Positions 18,095 to 26,579 of a stretch of DNA of 64,000 nt are shown piece by piece. The notes below the pieces were generated by a model. The model was not told where the DNA came from and did not search any database. It saw nothing but the letters and a program-made list of their open reading frames with translations. Location of the stretch: contig LGRD01000007.1 of the NCBI GenBank assembly GCA_001263235.1, forward strand, positions 1-64,000. Direction: 5' to 3'. A program made the position numbers and the translations under genes. Source of the stretch: Methylibium sp. NZG (GTDB taxonomy: Bacteria > Pseudomonadota > Gammaproteobacteria > Burkholderiales > Burkholderiaceae_C). Every line of letters starts with the position of its first letter. Positions within the stretch are counted from its first letter, which is position 1.

Positions 18095-19264
18095 TCACTT
18101 GCAATCGCGCCGTTTGGGTTGCCCGCAGATCACGCTGCGCATCACCTCATCGTTTTTCGAATACCCGGTGTGGACCGACACCGGGTTGGCGAGCAGGCCC
18201 AGCAGCGTTGAAGAATTCGAGCTCACGATGTCGATCACCTCGTAGCGCGGCTTGTCTTGAGGTGGATCGACGGGGCTGCGAACGACGTACGACAGCAAAT
18301 CGTTCGGGTCGGTGTAGGACGCCACCTTCAGCGGTGAGTCGTCCCGCTTGAACTGGCGCCGCTGCTCCATCAGCGCGTCGAGCGAATCGACGGGGAGCCG
18401 GCCGTCTTTCCTGAACTGCTCGACGGCCGTTTCGGCAGTCGGTTTGCTGCCGGTCAAGGACTCGTCGCCGAGCCTGAGCAGCGGCACCTGGTTGGACAGC
18501 CAGACGACGTGGCGAAGACCGTCGCGCAGATTGGCTCCCGCCTGGCGCTTGTTGCCTTCAGTCGAAACGGTCAGGCCGAAGACGGAATCGAACACGAGCT
18601 TGCTGCCCAGGCTGGACGAGATCAGCGCCCACTTCGGTGTGTCAGTTGACAGCGTGGTGGCCGGTCGCGATGCCGCCAGCACCGCTTGCATCTGCTCGAC
18701 GATCGCCTTGCGGGCTTGGCCCTGGTAGATCACGGCGTCGGAAAAGCAGTCGTTGAGCAGCCTGTCCTTGACGAGTGCATTCAATGTCGCACGCGGGTGG
18801 GGGTAGGGCGTGTCTTTCGGCTTCGGCTTCAGCAGGCACGACTTCGACTTGTTCGTCTGGTCGTAGCACAGCCGGTCCTTCAGCGGCTTGGTGAGCCCGG
18901 ACCAGACGACGGCGTGCGCCCGAACCTTGTGGCTTCCAGGCAGCGCAATGTCGGCACTGAACACCTTGATCTCGTTGGCCGGATCGGCCGGCGGGGACGG
19001 GCGCATGTCGGCCCGCGATCCCAGTGCCTGCGCGATGAGGTCGAGCCAGCCGCGCGCCCACTCGTCGTTGTGATGGCACATCCCGTGAACGATGAACAGG
19101 TCGAGCGGGCCACCGGGCTCCTCGGCAAGCTGCATCAGCCCGGGAAAGGTGGCGTTGGGCGGGTCGAACACCGGCTCTGGGAAGGGCGTCGAGCAGCCGC
19201 CGATCAGCATGGCAGCGCCGAGGGTGAAACAGATTCCTCCGACTCGAGCCGATTCGAGATTCAT
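18095..19264 (-). CDS. Lipoprotein with alpha/beta hydrolase-like features, unknown function
   Basis: 389 residues. The lipobox AMLIGGC puts the lipid on Cys24. LDLFIVHGMCHHNDEWARGW resembles the oxyanion strand of alpha/beta hydrolases, and WALISSSLGSKLVFDSVFG resembles a nucleophile elbow (S-x-G form), but the canonical GxSxG is not perfect. Catalytic acid and His cannot be placed. It converges with pobA. An envelope esterase-like role is possible but unproven. Confidence 0.6.
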   Translation of the reverse strand: MNLESARVGGICFTLGAAMLIGGCSTPFPEPVFDPPNATFPGLMQLAEEPGGPLDLFIVHGMCHHNDEWARGWLDLIAQALGSRADMRPSPPADPANEIKVFSADIALPGSHKVRAHAVVWSGLTKPLKDRLCYDQTNKSKSCLLKPKPKDTPYPHPRATLNALVKDRLLNDCFSDAVIYQGQARKAIVEQMQAVLAASRPATTLSTDTPKWALISSSLGSKLVFDSVFGLTVSTEGNKRQAGANLRDGLRHVVWLSNQVPLLRLGDESLTGSKPTAETAVEQFRKDGRLPVDSLDALMEQRRQFKRDDSPLKVASYTDPNDLLSYVVRSPVDPPQDKPRYEVIDIVSSNSSTLLGLLANPVSVHTGYSKNDEVMRSVICGQPKRRDCK

Positions 19265-19381
19265 GCGGGCGCCTTTGCGTGTTGGGCTTCCTGCGCATGA
19301 TCTGGCCCTCAACGCTGGCGGCCATCAGCACCTTTGATGATGACCCCCGTCGGCCTTGCGGCCCCGGCGCCAGCGCACCCC

Positions 19382-20593
19382 TCAGCGCATGATCGTCGGC
19401 AAGCGCAACGCGTTGATCCGCTCCAGCTTGGCCGAGTACAGCGCCTTGTCGTCGAAGGTCGTGCTGTTCTCCTTGGCCAGGATCAGGTGCCGGCGCGCAG
19501 CCGACTTGTCGCCGAGGCCGATGTTGGCCACGGCGAGCCAGAAGTGGAACTCGTGGTGGTAGGCGGCGCGCTTGATTTCCTTGCCGATCAACTCGCGGGC
19601 CGACTCGAATTGGCCCGCCTGCAACGCCGCGAGCCCCAGGTCGAAGAAGTGGAACGGCGGGTGCGGCTCGACCTTGTTCAGCCGCTGCGCGAGTTGCGCC
19701 GCTTCGGTGACCTGCCCCAATTCACCAAGCGTGCGCGCCAGGTTGGACAGGGCGATCGTGTTGTCAGGTTCGCGCTGGAGCACGTGGCGCAGCAGTTGCG
19801 CCGCGTGCTGCGGGTGGCCGCGGCGCAGGTACGTCACCGCGAGCGTGTTGTACGCGCTCAGGAAGGCGGGCGACTGTCGGATGGCCTCGCGCCCCCAGGC
19901 GTAGGCGTCGTTCAACTGGCCGCCTGCCAGCGCCTCGGCGGCGCGGTTGTTCATGTACATCGCGACCACGGTCGCCTCTGAGATGACGCGCGTGCGCTGG
20001 CCGCGCACGTCTTCGGGCGGCAGGAAGTCGACCGTCCAGGCGCGGTCGGTGTCCACGCCGACGCGGGCGTCGGTCGCGCGGTGTTCGAGCGCCAGGTTGA
20101 CGTGGTTGCTGGAGAAGTAGAGGTTGCCGCTGCGCGTCCAGGTCGCATCGGTGTAGACGCTCTGGTAGCGCACCGGCAGGCCCAGGTGCTTGGCGAAGGC
20201 CGCCGTCATGATGACCAGCGACAGGCAGTTGCCCGAGCGCGCCTCGAAGGCCTCGGCCGCGTTGCGGGTGCGCACCGAGTCGTAGTCGAGCTTGAGTTGG
20301 CCTTTGCTGTACAGCGCCTCCAGCAGGCCGCGCTGCGGGCCTTTGCTGCGCAACGGGCCGGCAATGTCTTGCTCGACGTAGCGCTTCATCGCGTCGCTGA
20401 GCGCGAAGATCGCGTCAGCGCGCGGCGGCTCGGACGGGGCGGCGAACAGCGTGTCGTCGAAGAGGTGAGCCGGCGGTGGCGGCACGACCGGCGCGACAGT
20501 GCAGCCGCCCAGCCCGAGCATCGCGACGAACATCACCCACCCGGTCAGCGCGGCGAGGCCTGGCCGCACGTGCAAGCGTTCAGAGGCGTTCAT
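19382..20593 (-). CDS. TPR lipoprotein with transglutaminase-like domain
   Basis: 403 residues. Lipobox LGLGGC gives lipidated Cys31. A transglutaminase-like core follows with all three catalytic residues: Cys123 (SGNCLSLVIM), His164 (SSNHVNLALE) and Asp189 (WTVDFLP). From about residue 215 there are tetratricopeptide-type helices (AYAWGREAIRQSPAFLSAYN, then NTIALSNLARTLGELGQVTE). The fold suggests a periplasmic cysteine peptidase or peptidoglycan/protein-processing factor. It precedes the other lipoprotein gene on the same strand. Confidence 0.78.
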   Translation of the reverse strand: MNASERLHVRPGLAALTGWVMFVAMLGLGGCTVAPVVPPPPAHLFDDTLFAAPSEPPRADAIFALSDAMKRYVEQDIAGPLRSKGPQRGLLEALYSKGQLKLDYDSVRTRNAAEAFEARSGNCLSLVIMTAAFAKHLGLPVRYQSVYTDATWTRSGNLYFSSNHVNLALEHRATDARVGVDTDRAWTVDFLPPEDVRGQRTRVISEATVVAMYMNNRAAEALAGGQLNDAYAWGREAIRQSPAFLSAYNTLAVTYLRRGHPQHAAQLLRHVLQREPDNTIALSNLARTLGELGQVTEAAQLAQRLNKVEPHPPFHFFDLGLAALQAGQFESARELIGKEIKRAAYHHEFHFWLAVANIGLGDKSAARRHLILAKENSTTFDDKALYSAKLERINALRLPTIMR

Positions 20594-20732
20594 GTGTGCA
20601 CTCCCGAAGAACCGTGTTCGCGTCGCCGACTGTGGGCTTGTTTGCAAGGGCCCGCAAGGGGTTTCCCGCCGCCGGGTGGGCGCCCTCGGGATCGAGCTGT
20701 CAAGAACGGCCCGCAAGGTGGCACTGGGCGGT

Positions 20733-22529
20733 TCAGGTTTGCAGCCAACGCCCCGGCGCGGTCTCGGCCACGCGGGCCTCGTCGCGCAGCTTCAGCAGGT
20801 GCGCCAGCAGCGAGCGCCGGGCCATGGCGTGCAGGTGCGGTGGCACGTCGGCATAGACGGTGGCGAGTAGCGCGTCTGTGCCTGCCGGCTCGTGGGTCGG
20901 CACGGCGGCGAGCACTTTGGCCTCGCGCTGCAGCCGGTGGTCGACGATGCGCTGCATCGCGCGCGACGGTTGCGCCATCAAGAAGCCGTGGCCGGGGGCG
21001 AGCCACTCCAGCGGTAGCGTTTTCAGCTCGTTCAGCGATCGCAGGTAGGCGCCCATGTCGCCATCGGGCGGGTTGATGACGACGGTGGATCCCTGCATCA
21101 CATGGTCGCCGGTGAACAGCATGCGCTCCTCGTCGAGCAAATAGCACAGGTGGTTGCCGGCGTGGCCAGGGGTGTGGATCACGCGCAGCGTCGAGGCGCC
21201 GAAACGGCTGTTCGTCGTGCTGTCCGCGGGTTCGTCGGATATGGGCGGGCCGGGCAGCACGAACACCTCGCCGCCGGACAGCGCGGTGTCGGGCACGAAG
21301 TCGGTGTCCTGCCACTCGGTGTGCAGCGGCGCCATGCCCAGCAACGCCGCGCCGGTGTGGTGCTTCAAGGCTTGCGCGGCGGGAGAGTGGTCCTTGTGCG
21401 TGTGGGTCACGAAGATCCAGCGGATCGCCCCCGGCGCGGCGGCGAGGATCGCCTGCACGTGATCGTCCATCGCCGGGCCGGGGTCGATCACGGCCCACTC
21501 GTTGGCCGCCCCACCGCCGATCAGGTAGGTGTTGGTGCCGGGGCCGGTCATCATGCTGCCGTTGGGCGCGGTGACGCGGATCAAACGCGGCGACAGGCGC
21601 ACTGCTGTGCCGGGCACCAATTCGTAGCTGGCCGTGCCGCGGCCATGCGGGTCGAGCCGGCCGAGTTCGGCCCAGGCCGGCTCGTCGGGCGCCACCGGGC
21701 GCATGCCGCGCGCGCCGGTGCCCAGGTGCGGCATCCAGCAGGGCACGCTGGTCAGCGCACGCGCGTGCGCCATCACGGCGCCGATGCTGCCGAGTTGCTG
21801 CAGGGTCTGCAGCGTCCTCAGCGTGGGCAGCACGAGCTTGAACTCCTTCGCCCGCGCGATCGCCTCGGCCGGCGTGATCCACAAGCGGTCCACGGTTTCG
21901 CCGTCGTCGTGCGAGGCCACTTGCAGGGCCGGCGCCTCGGCGACGAAGAAGTGCGTGTCGTACCGCTTGGGCACGCCGGGTGGTGTGAGCCAGTGGCTGA
22001 TGCGAACCAGCCGGTCGGCCGCCAGGCGCAGGCCGAAGCGTTCGCACAGTGAGCGCATCGACAGCTCGCCACGGTTGAGCGCCGGGCGCAGTGCGGCGAT
22101 CTGATCGAGCACGTCGGGCGGCAGCGCGCCACCGTCGGCCGCGGTGGCGAACAGCAGCCCGGCTTCCTCCAGGCACTCGCGCATCGCGGCGACGAAGAAG
22201 TCGAGCCCGCCTTCAGGCAGGCCCATCGCGGCGCTCGCGGTGCTGTCGTCCAGCCCGGTGCAGCACGCGTGCGCGTCGCGGTCGGCCGCGTCCACCAGCC
22301 CGCCGGGGAAGACGCACGCGCCGCTGTGGATGTCGCCTTCGCGCGCATTGCGGCGCATCAGCAGCACCTGCATGCCGGCTTGCTTGCCGGGTTGCCGGCC
22401 CGCGCCCGCGTCGTTCGCGCTGCCGCCGTCGTCTGTGTCTGTGCTGCGCAGCACCACCACGGTGGCCGCGCGTCGAATGGCGGCGCCAGGGGCCGGCCGC
22501 CAATCGGGGAAGTGGATCGCGTCGCTCAT
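20733..22529 (-). CDS. Nudix hydrolase - metallo-beta-lactamase fusion protein
   Basis: 598 residues from the ATG at 22527-22529. The N-terminal half (to about 260) is a Nudix domain with CVFPGGLVD and the core RECLEEAGLLF. The C-terminal half is a metallo-beta-lactamase domain with THTHKDH, HTPGHAGNH and FTGDHVMQG, ending with a winged-helix-like tail typical of the RNase Z/glyoxalase-like LACTB2 branch. The two activities are probably cytoplasmic and linked to nucleotide- or CoA-derived substrates, but neither substrate is known. The fusion is in one uninterrupted frame. Confidence 0.85.
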   Translation of the reverse strand: MSDAIHFPDWRPAPGAAIRRAATVVVLRSTDTDDGGSANDAGAGRQPGKQAGMQVLLMRRNAREGDIHSGACVFPGGLVDAADRDAHACCTGLDDSTASAAMGLPEGGLDFFVAAMRECLEEAGLLFATAADGGALPPDVLDQIAALRPALNRGELSMRSLCERFGLRLAADRLVRISHWLTPPGVPKRYDTHFFVAEAPALQVASHDDGETVDRLWITPAEAIARAKEFKLVLPTLRTLQTLQQLGSIGAVMAHARALTSVPCWMPHLGTGARGMRPVAPDEPAWAELGRLDPHGRGTASYELVPGTAVRLSPRLIRVTAPNGSMMTGPGTNTYLIGGGAANEWAVIDPGPAMDDHVQAILAAAPGAIRWIFVTHTHKDHSPAAQALKHHTGAALLGMAPLHTEWQDTDFVPDTALSGGEVFVLPGPPISDEPADSTTNSRFGASTLRVIHTPGHAGNHLCYLLDEERMLFTGDHVMQGSTVVINPPDGDMGAYLRSLNELKTLPLEWLAPGHGFLMAQPSRAMQRIVDHRLQREAKVLAAVPTHEPAGTDALLATVYADVPPHLHAMARRSLLAHLLKLRDEARVAETAPGRWLQT

Positions 22530-22577
22530 GTCGGCAGCGTACCGCAGCCGGCCGGCGCCTCCGGCAAAATCCGAGGC

Positions 22578-22904
22578 ATGAAGCTGTATGCGTTTGCCAC
22601 CCAGGCGCTGTTCGCCGCCGCTGCCCTGGTCAGCGCGGCCCACGCCAACCCGTTCCCCGACGCCGACCTGGCCAACGGCCGCGAGATCCACTACGCCAAG
22701 CGCTGCGCCGCCTGCCACACCGAAAAGACCAGCATGGACGAGGCGTTCATCCACACCCGCGCCGACCGCAAGGTCAGGACGCTGTTCGACCTGCGCCGCT
22801 ACGTGAGTCTGTGCAACATGGAGCTCAAGCTCGAACTGTTCCCCGAAGACGAGCGCGACGTGGCAGCCTACCTGAACCAACGCTTTTACAAGCTCACGCA
22901 GTGA
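22578..22904 (+). CDS. Small monohaem c-type cytochrome, exported
   Basis: 108 residues. A signal peptide (MKLYAFATQALFAAAALVSA) precedes a single haem-binding CAACH near residue 45. The rest is helical with a possible axial Met in CNMEL. A short cytochrome next to the sox cluster could carry electrons from SoxAX or SoxCD, but it is not a standard Sox protein. It converges with the thioredoxin-like gene. Confidence 0.82.
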   Translation: MKLYAFATQALFAAAALVSAAHANPFPDADLANGREIHYAKRCAACHTEKTSMDEAFIHTRADRKVRTLFDLRRYVSLCNMELKLELFPEDERDVAAYLNQRFYKLTQ

Positions 22905-22938
22905 GGCCGCGAGCCGGCACGACGTCGGCGGCGGTCCG

Positions 22939-23355
22939 TCAGGAAGGCGAGGGTGGTGCGGCCGGCGTCCGCGCGCGCAGCGCGGCCTGCGCGGCCTGGA
23001 TGCCGGCGTCGAGGTAAGCGCCGAAGAAGTCGTGCGACAGGCCGACGATGGCTGGGGCGAGTTCGCGCCCGTCGCCATCGAAGAACATCACCGTCGGTGC
23101 AAAGCGCACCTTGTGCGAGCGCGCAAACTCCGCGTGCGAGCGGCGCGCGCCTTGCCAATCGGTGAGCAAGCGGGCGCGGCCCAGTTCGACTTCGGCGATC
23201 ACCACGCCCGCAGGCCGCGTGGCCGCCAGCGGGCGCAGGTAGTGTTCACGCGCGACCGCGCAGAACGCGCATCCGTCCTGGCTAAACATCAGCACGGTCA
23301 GCGTGCCAGGCCGGCGGCCGAGCACGTCGGGCAACGGGCCAGAGGTCTTCGACAT
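22939..23355 (-). CDS. Thioredoxin-fold protein (SoxW/SoxS-like)
   Basis: 138 residues with the redox motif CAFC in MFSQDGCAFCAVAREHYLRP and the cis-Pro strand RFAPTVMFFDGDGRELAPAI. This is the SoxW/SoxS type that keeps Sox proteins reduced. No clear signal peptide or membrane anchor is visible, so its compartment is uncertain. It is divergent from the ArsR regulator gene and shares the palindromic control region at 23410-23433. Confidence 0.8.
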   Translation of the reverse strand: MSKTSGPLPDVLGRRPGTLTVLMFSQDGCAFCAVAREHYLRPLAATRPAGVVIAEVELGRARLLTDWQGARRSHAEFARSHKVRFAPTVMFFDGDGRELAPAIVGLSHDFFGAYLDAGIQAAQAALRARTPAAPPSPS

Positions 23356-23409
23356 GCCTGCATTGGACAGCGCAGCGCCGCAGCCGCGTTCGCGTGCAAA
23401 CCCCTATGG

Positions 23410-23433
23410 GCGTATGCCGATACGCGCATATGC
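23410..23433 (+). promoter_or_regulatory. Palindromic operator region upstream of the ArsR regulator and sox genes
   Basis: GCGTAT (23410-23415) and ATACGC (23420-23425) form a perfect inverted repeat with a 4-base centre, directly followed by the perfect palindrome GCATATGC (23426-23433). Both lie 40-63 bases before the regulator ATG and between it and the divergent thioredoxin-like gene. ArsR/SmtB proteins bind AT-centred inverted repeats like these. Confidence 0.6.
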
Positions 23434-23472
23434 TGCCTGGCAGTTGCATTGCATGGGTCACCCGGAACCGCC

Positions 23473-23820
23473 ATGGACGAAATGAACGAAGTGTTCGAGT
23501 CGGTCGCGCGCTACTTTTCGCTGCTGTCCGAGCCCACCCGGCTGCGCATCATGCATTCCATCTGTCAGGACGAGAAGTCGGTCAACCAGATCGTCGAGGA
23601 GACCGGCTTCACGCAGACCAACGTCTCGCGTCACCTCGGCCTGATGTACCAGGGCGGCGTGCTGTCGCGCCGCCGCGAGGGCGCGCAGGTGTTCTACCGC
23701 GTGTCCGACGCCTCGTTCACCGACCTGTGCCGCACCGTGTGCATCCGCGTGGCGACCGAGCTCGAAGGTGACAAGGCCGTGAAGCGCAGCTTCAAGGAAT
23801 TCATCAAGGAGCTGGGCTGA
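23473..23820 (+). CDS. ArsR-family regulator of the sox cluster (SoxR-like)
   Basis: 115 residues. A winged helix-turn-helix is visible in SVNQIVEETGFTQTNVSRHL (about 36-55) and the wing in GGVLSRRREGAQVFYRV. The metal-binding ELCVCD motif of arsenic/zinc sensors is absent; Cys31, Cys86 and Cys90 could sense sulfur or redox state as in SqrR/BigR-type repressors. The soxC ATG lies three bases after its stop, so it is co-transcribed with the sox genes and probably represses them in the absence of a sulfur signal. Confidence 0.87.
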   Translation: MDEMNEVFESVARYFSLLSEPTRLRIMHSICQDEKSVNQIVEETGFTQTNVSRHLGLMYQGGVLSRRREGAQVFYRVSDASFTDLCRTVCIRVATELEGDKAVKRSFKEFIKELG

Positions 23821-23823
23821 GCG

Positions 23824-25158
23824 ATGGGCACCGAATCGCCACGCCTGGCCGGGCGCATCGTCAAGGCGCCCGAAGGTCACCTGTCCCTCGAACAGATCGA
23901 GGCCGCACGCAAGGCGCGCCGCAGCTTCATGGGCAAGGCGCTGGCCTTCGGTGCCGGGGCCTCCGCAACCGCGACCGCAGCACGCGCCGCCGACGGCGAC
24001 CCCAACATCCTGACCCTGCCCGCCCACACCACCGGCCTGGGCCAGGGCGTGGCGACCGAAGGCTACGGCAAGCCGTCCGTCTGGGAGAAGGCGATCCAGC
24101 GGCGCGAGAGCCCGGGCCTCACGCGCGTGCCGCAGGCCTCGGTGTCGTTCTGCCCGCTGCAGTCGCTGTTCGGCATCATCACACCGAACGGCCTGCACTT
24201 CGAGCGCCACCACCAGGGCTGGTGGGACGTCGACCCGTCCAAGCACCGGTTGATGGTCAACGGCCTCGTCAAGGCGCCGCGCGTGTTCACGATGGACGAC
24301 CTGATGCGGCTGCCGTCGGTCTCGCGCATCCACTTCATCGAATGCGGTGCGAACACCGCGATGGAGTGGGCCAACGTGTCGGTGCCCTCGGTGCAGTACA
24401 CGCACGGCATGGTGTCGTGCTGCGAATTCACCGGTGTCAAGCTCTCGACCTTGCTCGACCTGTGCGGCGCCGACGTGAAGGCCGGCCGCTACGTGCTGGC
24501 CGAAGGCGCCGACGGCTCGTCGATGACGCGCACGATCAGCATGAAGAACGCGCTCGACGACGTGATCGTCGCCTGGGGCATGAACGGCGAGATGCTGCGC
24601 CCCGAGAACGGCTACCCGCTGCGCCTGGTGGTGCCGGGCGTGCAGGGCGTGAGCTGGGTCAAGTACCTGCGCCGCATCGAGGTGGGCGACCAACCCTGGC
24701 ACACCAAGGACGAGGTGCTGCACTACGTCGACCTGATGCCCGACGGCACGCACCGCCAGTTCACGTCGGTGCAGGAGTGCAAGTCGGTGATCACCTCGCC
24801 GTCGGGCTCGCAGACGCTGCTCGACAAGGGGTTCTACAACGTCACCGGCCTCGCGTGGTCGGGCCGCGGCACGGTGCGGCGTGTGGACGTGAGCAGCGAC
24901 GGTGGCCGCAACTGGCGCACCGCACGCTTGGAGTCACCGGTGCTCGACAAGGCCTTCACGCGCTTCAACATCGATTGGGTGTGGGACGGTGCGCCGGCGG
25001 TGCTGCAGTCGCGCGCGGTGGACTCCACCGGCTATGTGCAGCCCAAGATCAACCAGCTTCGCGCCAAGCGGGGCACGCGGTCGATCTATCACAACAACGC
25101 GATCCAGTCGTGGCGCGTCGCCGAGAGCGGCGAGGTCACGAACATCCAGATGTTCTGA
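23824..25158 (+). CDS. soxC: SoxC, molybdenum subunit of sulfane dehydrogenase
   Basis: 444 residues. A twin-arginine leader (ARRSFMGKALAFGAGAS) lies at about 31-47, after an extended N-terminus. The molybdopterin-ligating Cys174 is in HFIECGANTAMEW, followed by the sulfite-oxidase-type dimerisation domain ending YHNNAIQSWRV. SoxC with SoxD oxidises the sulfane sulfur on SoxY-cysteine-S-thiosulfonate, releasing six electrons. It starts directly after the regulator gene and is followed after nine bases by soxD. Confidence 0.95.
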   Translation: MGTESPRLAGRIVKAPEGHLSLEQIEAARKARRSFMGKALAFGAGASATATAARAADGDPNILTLPAHTTGLGQGVATEGYGKPSVWEKAIQRRESPGLTRVPQASVSFCPLQSLFGIITPNGLHFERHHQGWWDVDPSKHRLMVNGLVKAPRVFTMDDLMRLPSVSRIHFIECGANTAMEWANVSVPSVQYTHGMVSCCEFTGVKLSTLLDLCGADVKAGRYVLAEGADGSSMTRTISMKNALDDVIVAWGMNGEMLRPENGYPLRLVVPGVQGVSWVKYLRRIEVGDQPWHTKDEVLHYVDLMPDGTHRQFTSVQECKSVITSPSGSQTLLDKGFYNVTGLAWSGRGTVRRVDVSSDGGRNWRTARLESPVLDKAFTRFNIDWVWDGAPAVLQSRAVDSTGYVQPKINQLRAKRGTRSIYHNNAIQSWRVAESGEVTNIQMF

Positions 25159-25167
25159 GGCAGCAGC

Positions 25168-26292
25168 ATGCGATTCCTTCAGATCGCCTCCGCGCTGTGC
25201 CTGCTGGGCTCCGTGCTCGGCGCCTCGGCGCAGACTGCTCGGAAGCCTGCGGGGGCCACCACGGCATCCACTGCGGCGGCGCTGCAGCAGATCGGCCGCA
25301 CGGCCACCGCCGCCGAAGTGAAGGCCTGGGACATCGACGTGCGTGCCGACTTCAAAGGCTTGCCCACCGGCGCCGGCAGCGTGGCGCAGGGCGAAAAGTT
25401 GTGGGACGCGCAGTGCGCGTCGTGCCATGGCACGTTCGGCGAGTCGAACGAAGTGTTCACGCCGATCGTCGGCGGCACGACGGCCAAGGACATCGAGACC
25501 GGTCGCGTGCAGAACCTGCTGCCCGGCCGCTTTCCGCACCGCACGACGCTGATGAAGGCGTCGCAGTTGTCCACGCTGTGGGACTACATCCACCGCGCGA
25601 TGCCGTGGACGACGCCCAAGTCGCTGAAAGCCGACGAGGTGTACGCGGTGCTGGCGTACATCCTGCACCTGGGCGACATCGTGCCGGCCGACTTCACGCT
25701 GTCCGACCGCAACATGGCCGAGGTGCAGGCGCGCTTGCCCAACCGCAACGGCAAGGTTTTCTACGCGGCGATGTGGGACGTGCGCGGCAAAGGCGACGTG
25801 GTGAACCCGCTGTGCATGACGGACTGCCCGATCGAGGGCGAAGTGGCCTCTGCGCTGCCCGACTTTGCGCGCAACACGCACGGCAACATTGCCGAGCAGG
25901 TGCGGCCGTTCGGCGCGCCACGGGGCACCGACACCGCGGCGCCGCCCCGCAGCGCGCGGGCGGGCACGGCCGGCGCGGCGGCCGCAACGGCCGCAACGGC
26001 CGCAACAGCGACTGCGGCGGTGGCCGCAGCCGGACGCACCGACGGGGCCGCGCTCGTCAAGGCCAACGGCTGCACCGCTTGCCATGGCATGGGCAACCGC
26101 ATCGTCGGCCCGGCATTTCAGGAGATTGCCAAGCGCCATGCAGGCAAGTTCGACTCGGTGGAGTACCTTGCGGGCAAAATTCGCAGCGGCGGCCAAGGGG
26201 CCTGGGGCGCCGTGCCCATGCCGCCCCAGGCGCAGGTCAGGGAAGCCGACGCCCGGGCCATGGCGCAATGGCTGGTGGGTGGTGCGCCATGA
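25168..26292 (+). CDS. soxD: SoxD, dihaem cytochrome c subunit of sulfane dehydrogenase
   Basis: 374 residues with a signal peptide. The first haem site is CASCH (Cys83, Cys86, His87), the second CTACH (Cys302, Cys305, His306), as in canonical SoxD. Between them is an Ala/Thr-rich linker encoded by three tandem GGCCGCAAC nonamers (about 25979-26006), a local low-complexity insertion. Its TGA overlaps the ATG of the small repeat-encoding frame. SoxD transfers electrons from SoxC to periplasmic cytochromes. Confidence 0.94.
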   Translation: MRFLQIASALCLLGSVLGASAQTARKPAGATTASTAAALQQIGRTATAAEVKAWDIDVRADFKGLPTGAGSVAQGEKLWDAQCASCHGTFGESNEVFTPIVGGTTAKDIETGRVQNLLPGRFPHRTTLMKASQLSTLWDYIHRAMPWTTPKSLKADEVYAVLAYILHLGDIVPADFTLSDRNMAEVQARLPNRNGKVFYAAMWDVRGKGDVVNPLCMTDCPIEGEVASALPDFARNTHGNIAEQVRPFGAPRGTDTAAPPRSARAGTAGAAAATAATAATATAAVAAAGRTDGAALVKANGCTACHGMGNRIVGPAFQEIAKRHAGKFDSVEYLAGKIRSGGQGAWGAVPMPPQAQVREADARAMAQWLVGGAP

Positions 26293-26408
26293 GCCTGCCC
26301 GGCCGCCCGAAAGGCGAAAGCCGCAGTGCGCAGCACGAAGGTACCCCAGTGATCCTGCCCGGCCGCCCGAAAGGCGAAAGCCGCAGTGCGCAGAACGAAG
26401 GCACCGCA
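26289..26408 (+). repeat. Two tandem 60-base direct repeats between soxD and soxY
   Basis: Copy 1 is 26289-26348 and copy 2 26349-26408. The core (26293-26340 and 26353-26400) differs at about one position. The start of a third copy may remain at 26409-26412. The core looks like a dispersed intergenic repeat of Burkholderiales, although I cannot confirm its genome copy number here. Confidence 0.85.
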
Positions 26409-26501
26409 ATGAGCGCCGCGGATGCCCCAAAGTCCGTGCGACCGTGCCCCGCAACGCCACGGGGCAAACCCGAAACCGACCTGCCACCGCTTCGGCGATG
26501 A
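26289..26501 (+). CDS. Possible 70-residue repeat protein in the soxD-soxY gap
   Basis: The frame starts with ATGA overlapping the soxD stop and contains two copies of a 60-base direct repeat (see 26289-26408), each giving the peptide PGRPKGESRSAQ followed by (H/N)EG. Because 60 is a multiple of three, the repeat stays in frame. The last 30 residues are Pro/Arg-rich. The frame could be a real small protein or a mobile intergenic repeat that happens to read through; the latter is more likely. I know of no function. Confidence 0.3.
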   Translation: MSLPGRPKGESRSAQHEGTPVILPGRPKGESRSAQNEGTAMSAADAPKSVRPCPATPRGKPETDLPPLRR

Positions 26502-26579
26502 TTCATTGAAAACCCCCGCTGCGTGCACCACGTTGCCGGCAGCGGACAATCGCCACCCTTCCCATACCGAGGAACTTCC

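Noticed and set aside
24222-26501. Long plus-strand frame across soxC and soxD
   Set aside because: Shadow of soxCD in another frame with Arg/Gly/His-rich translation; only its last 70 codons (26289-26501) are considered separately.
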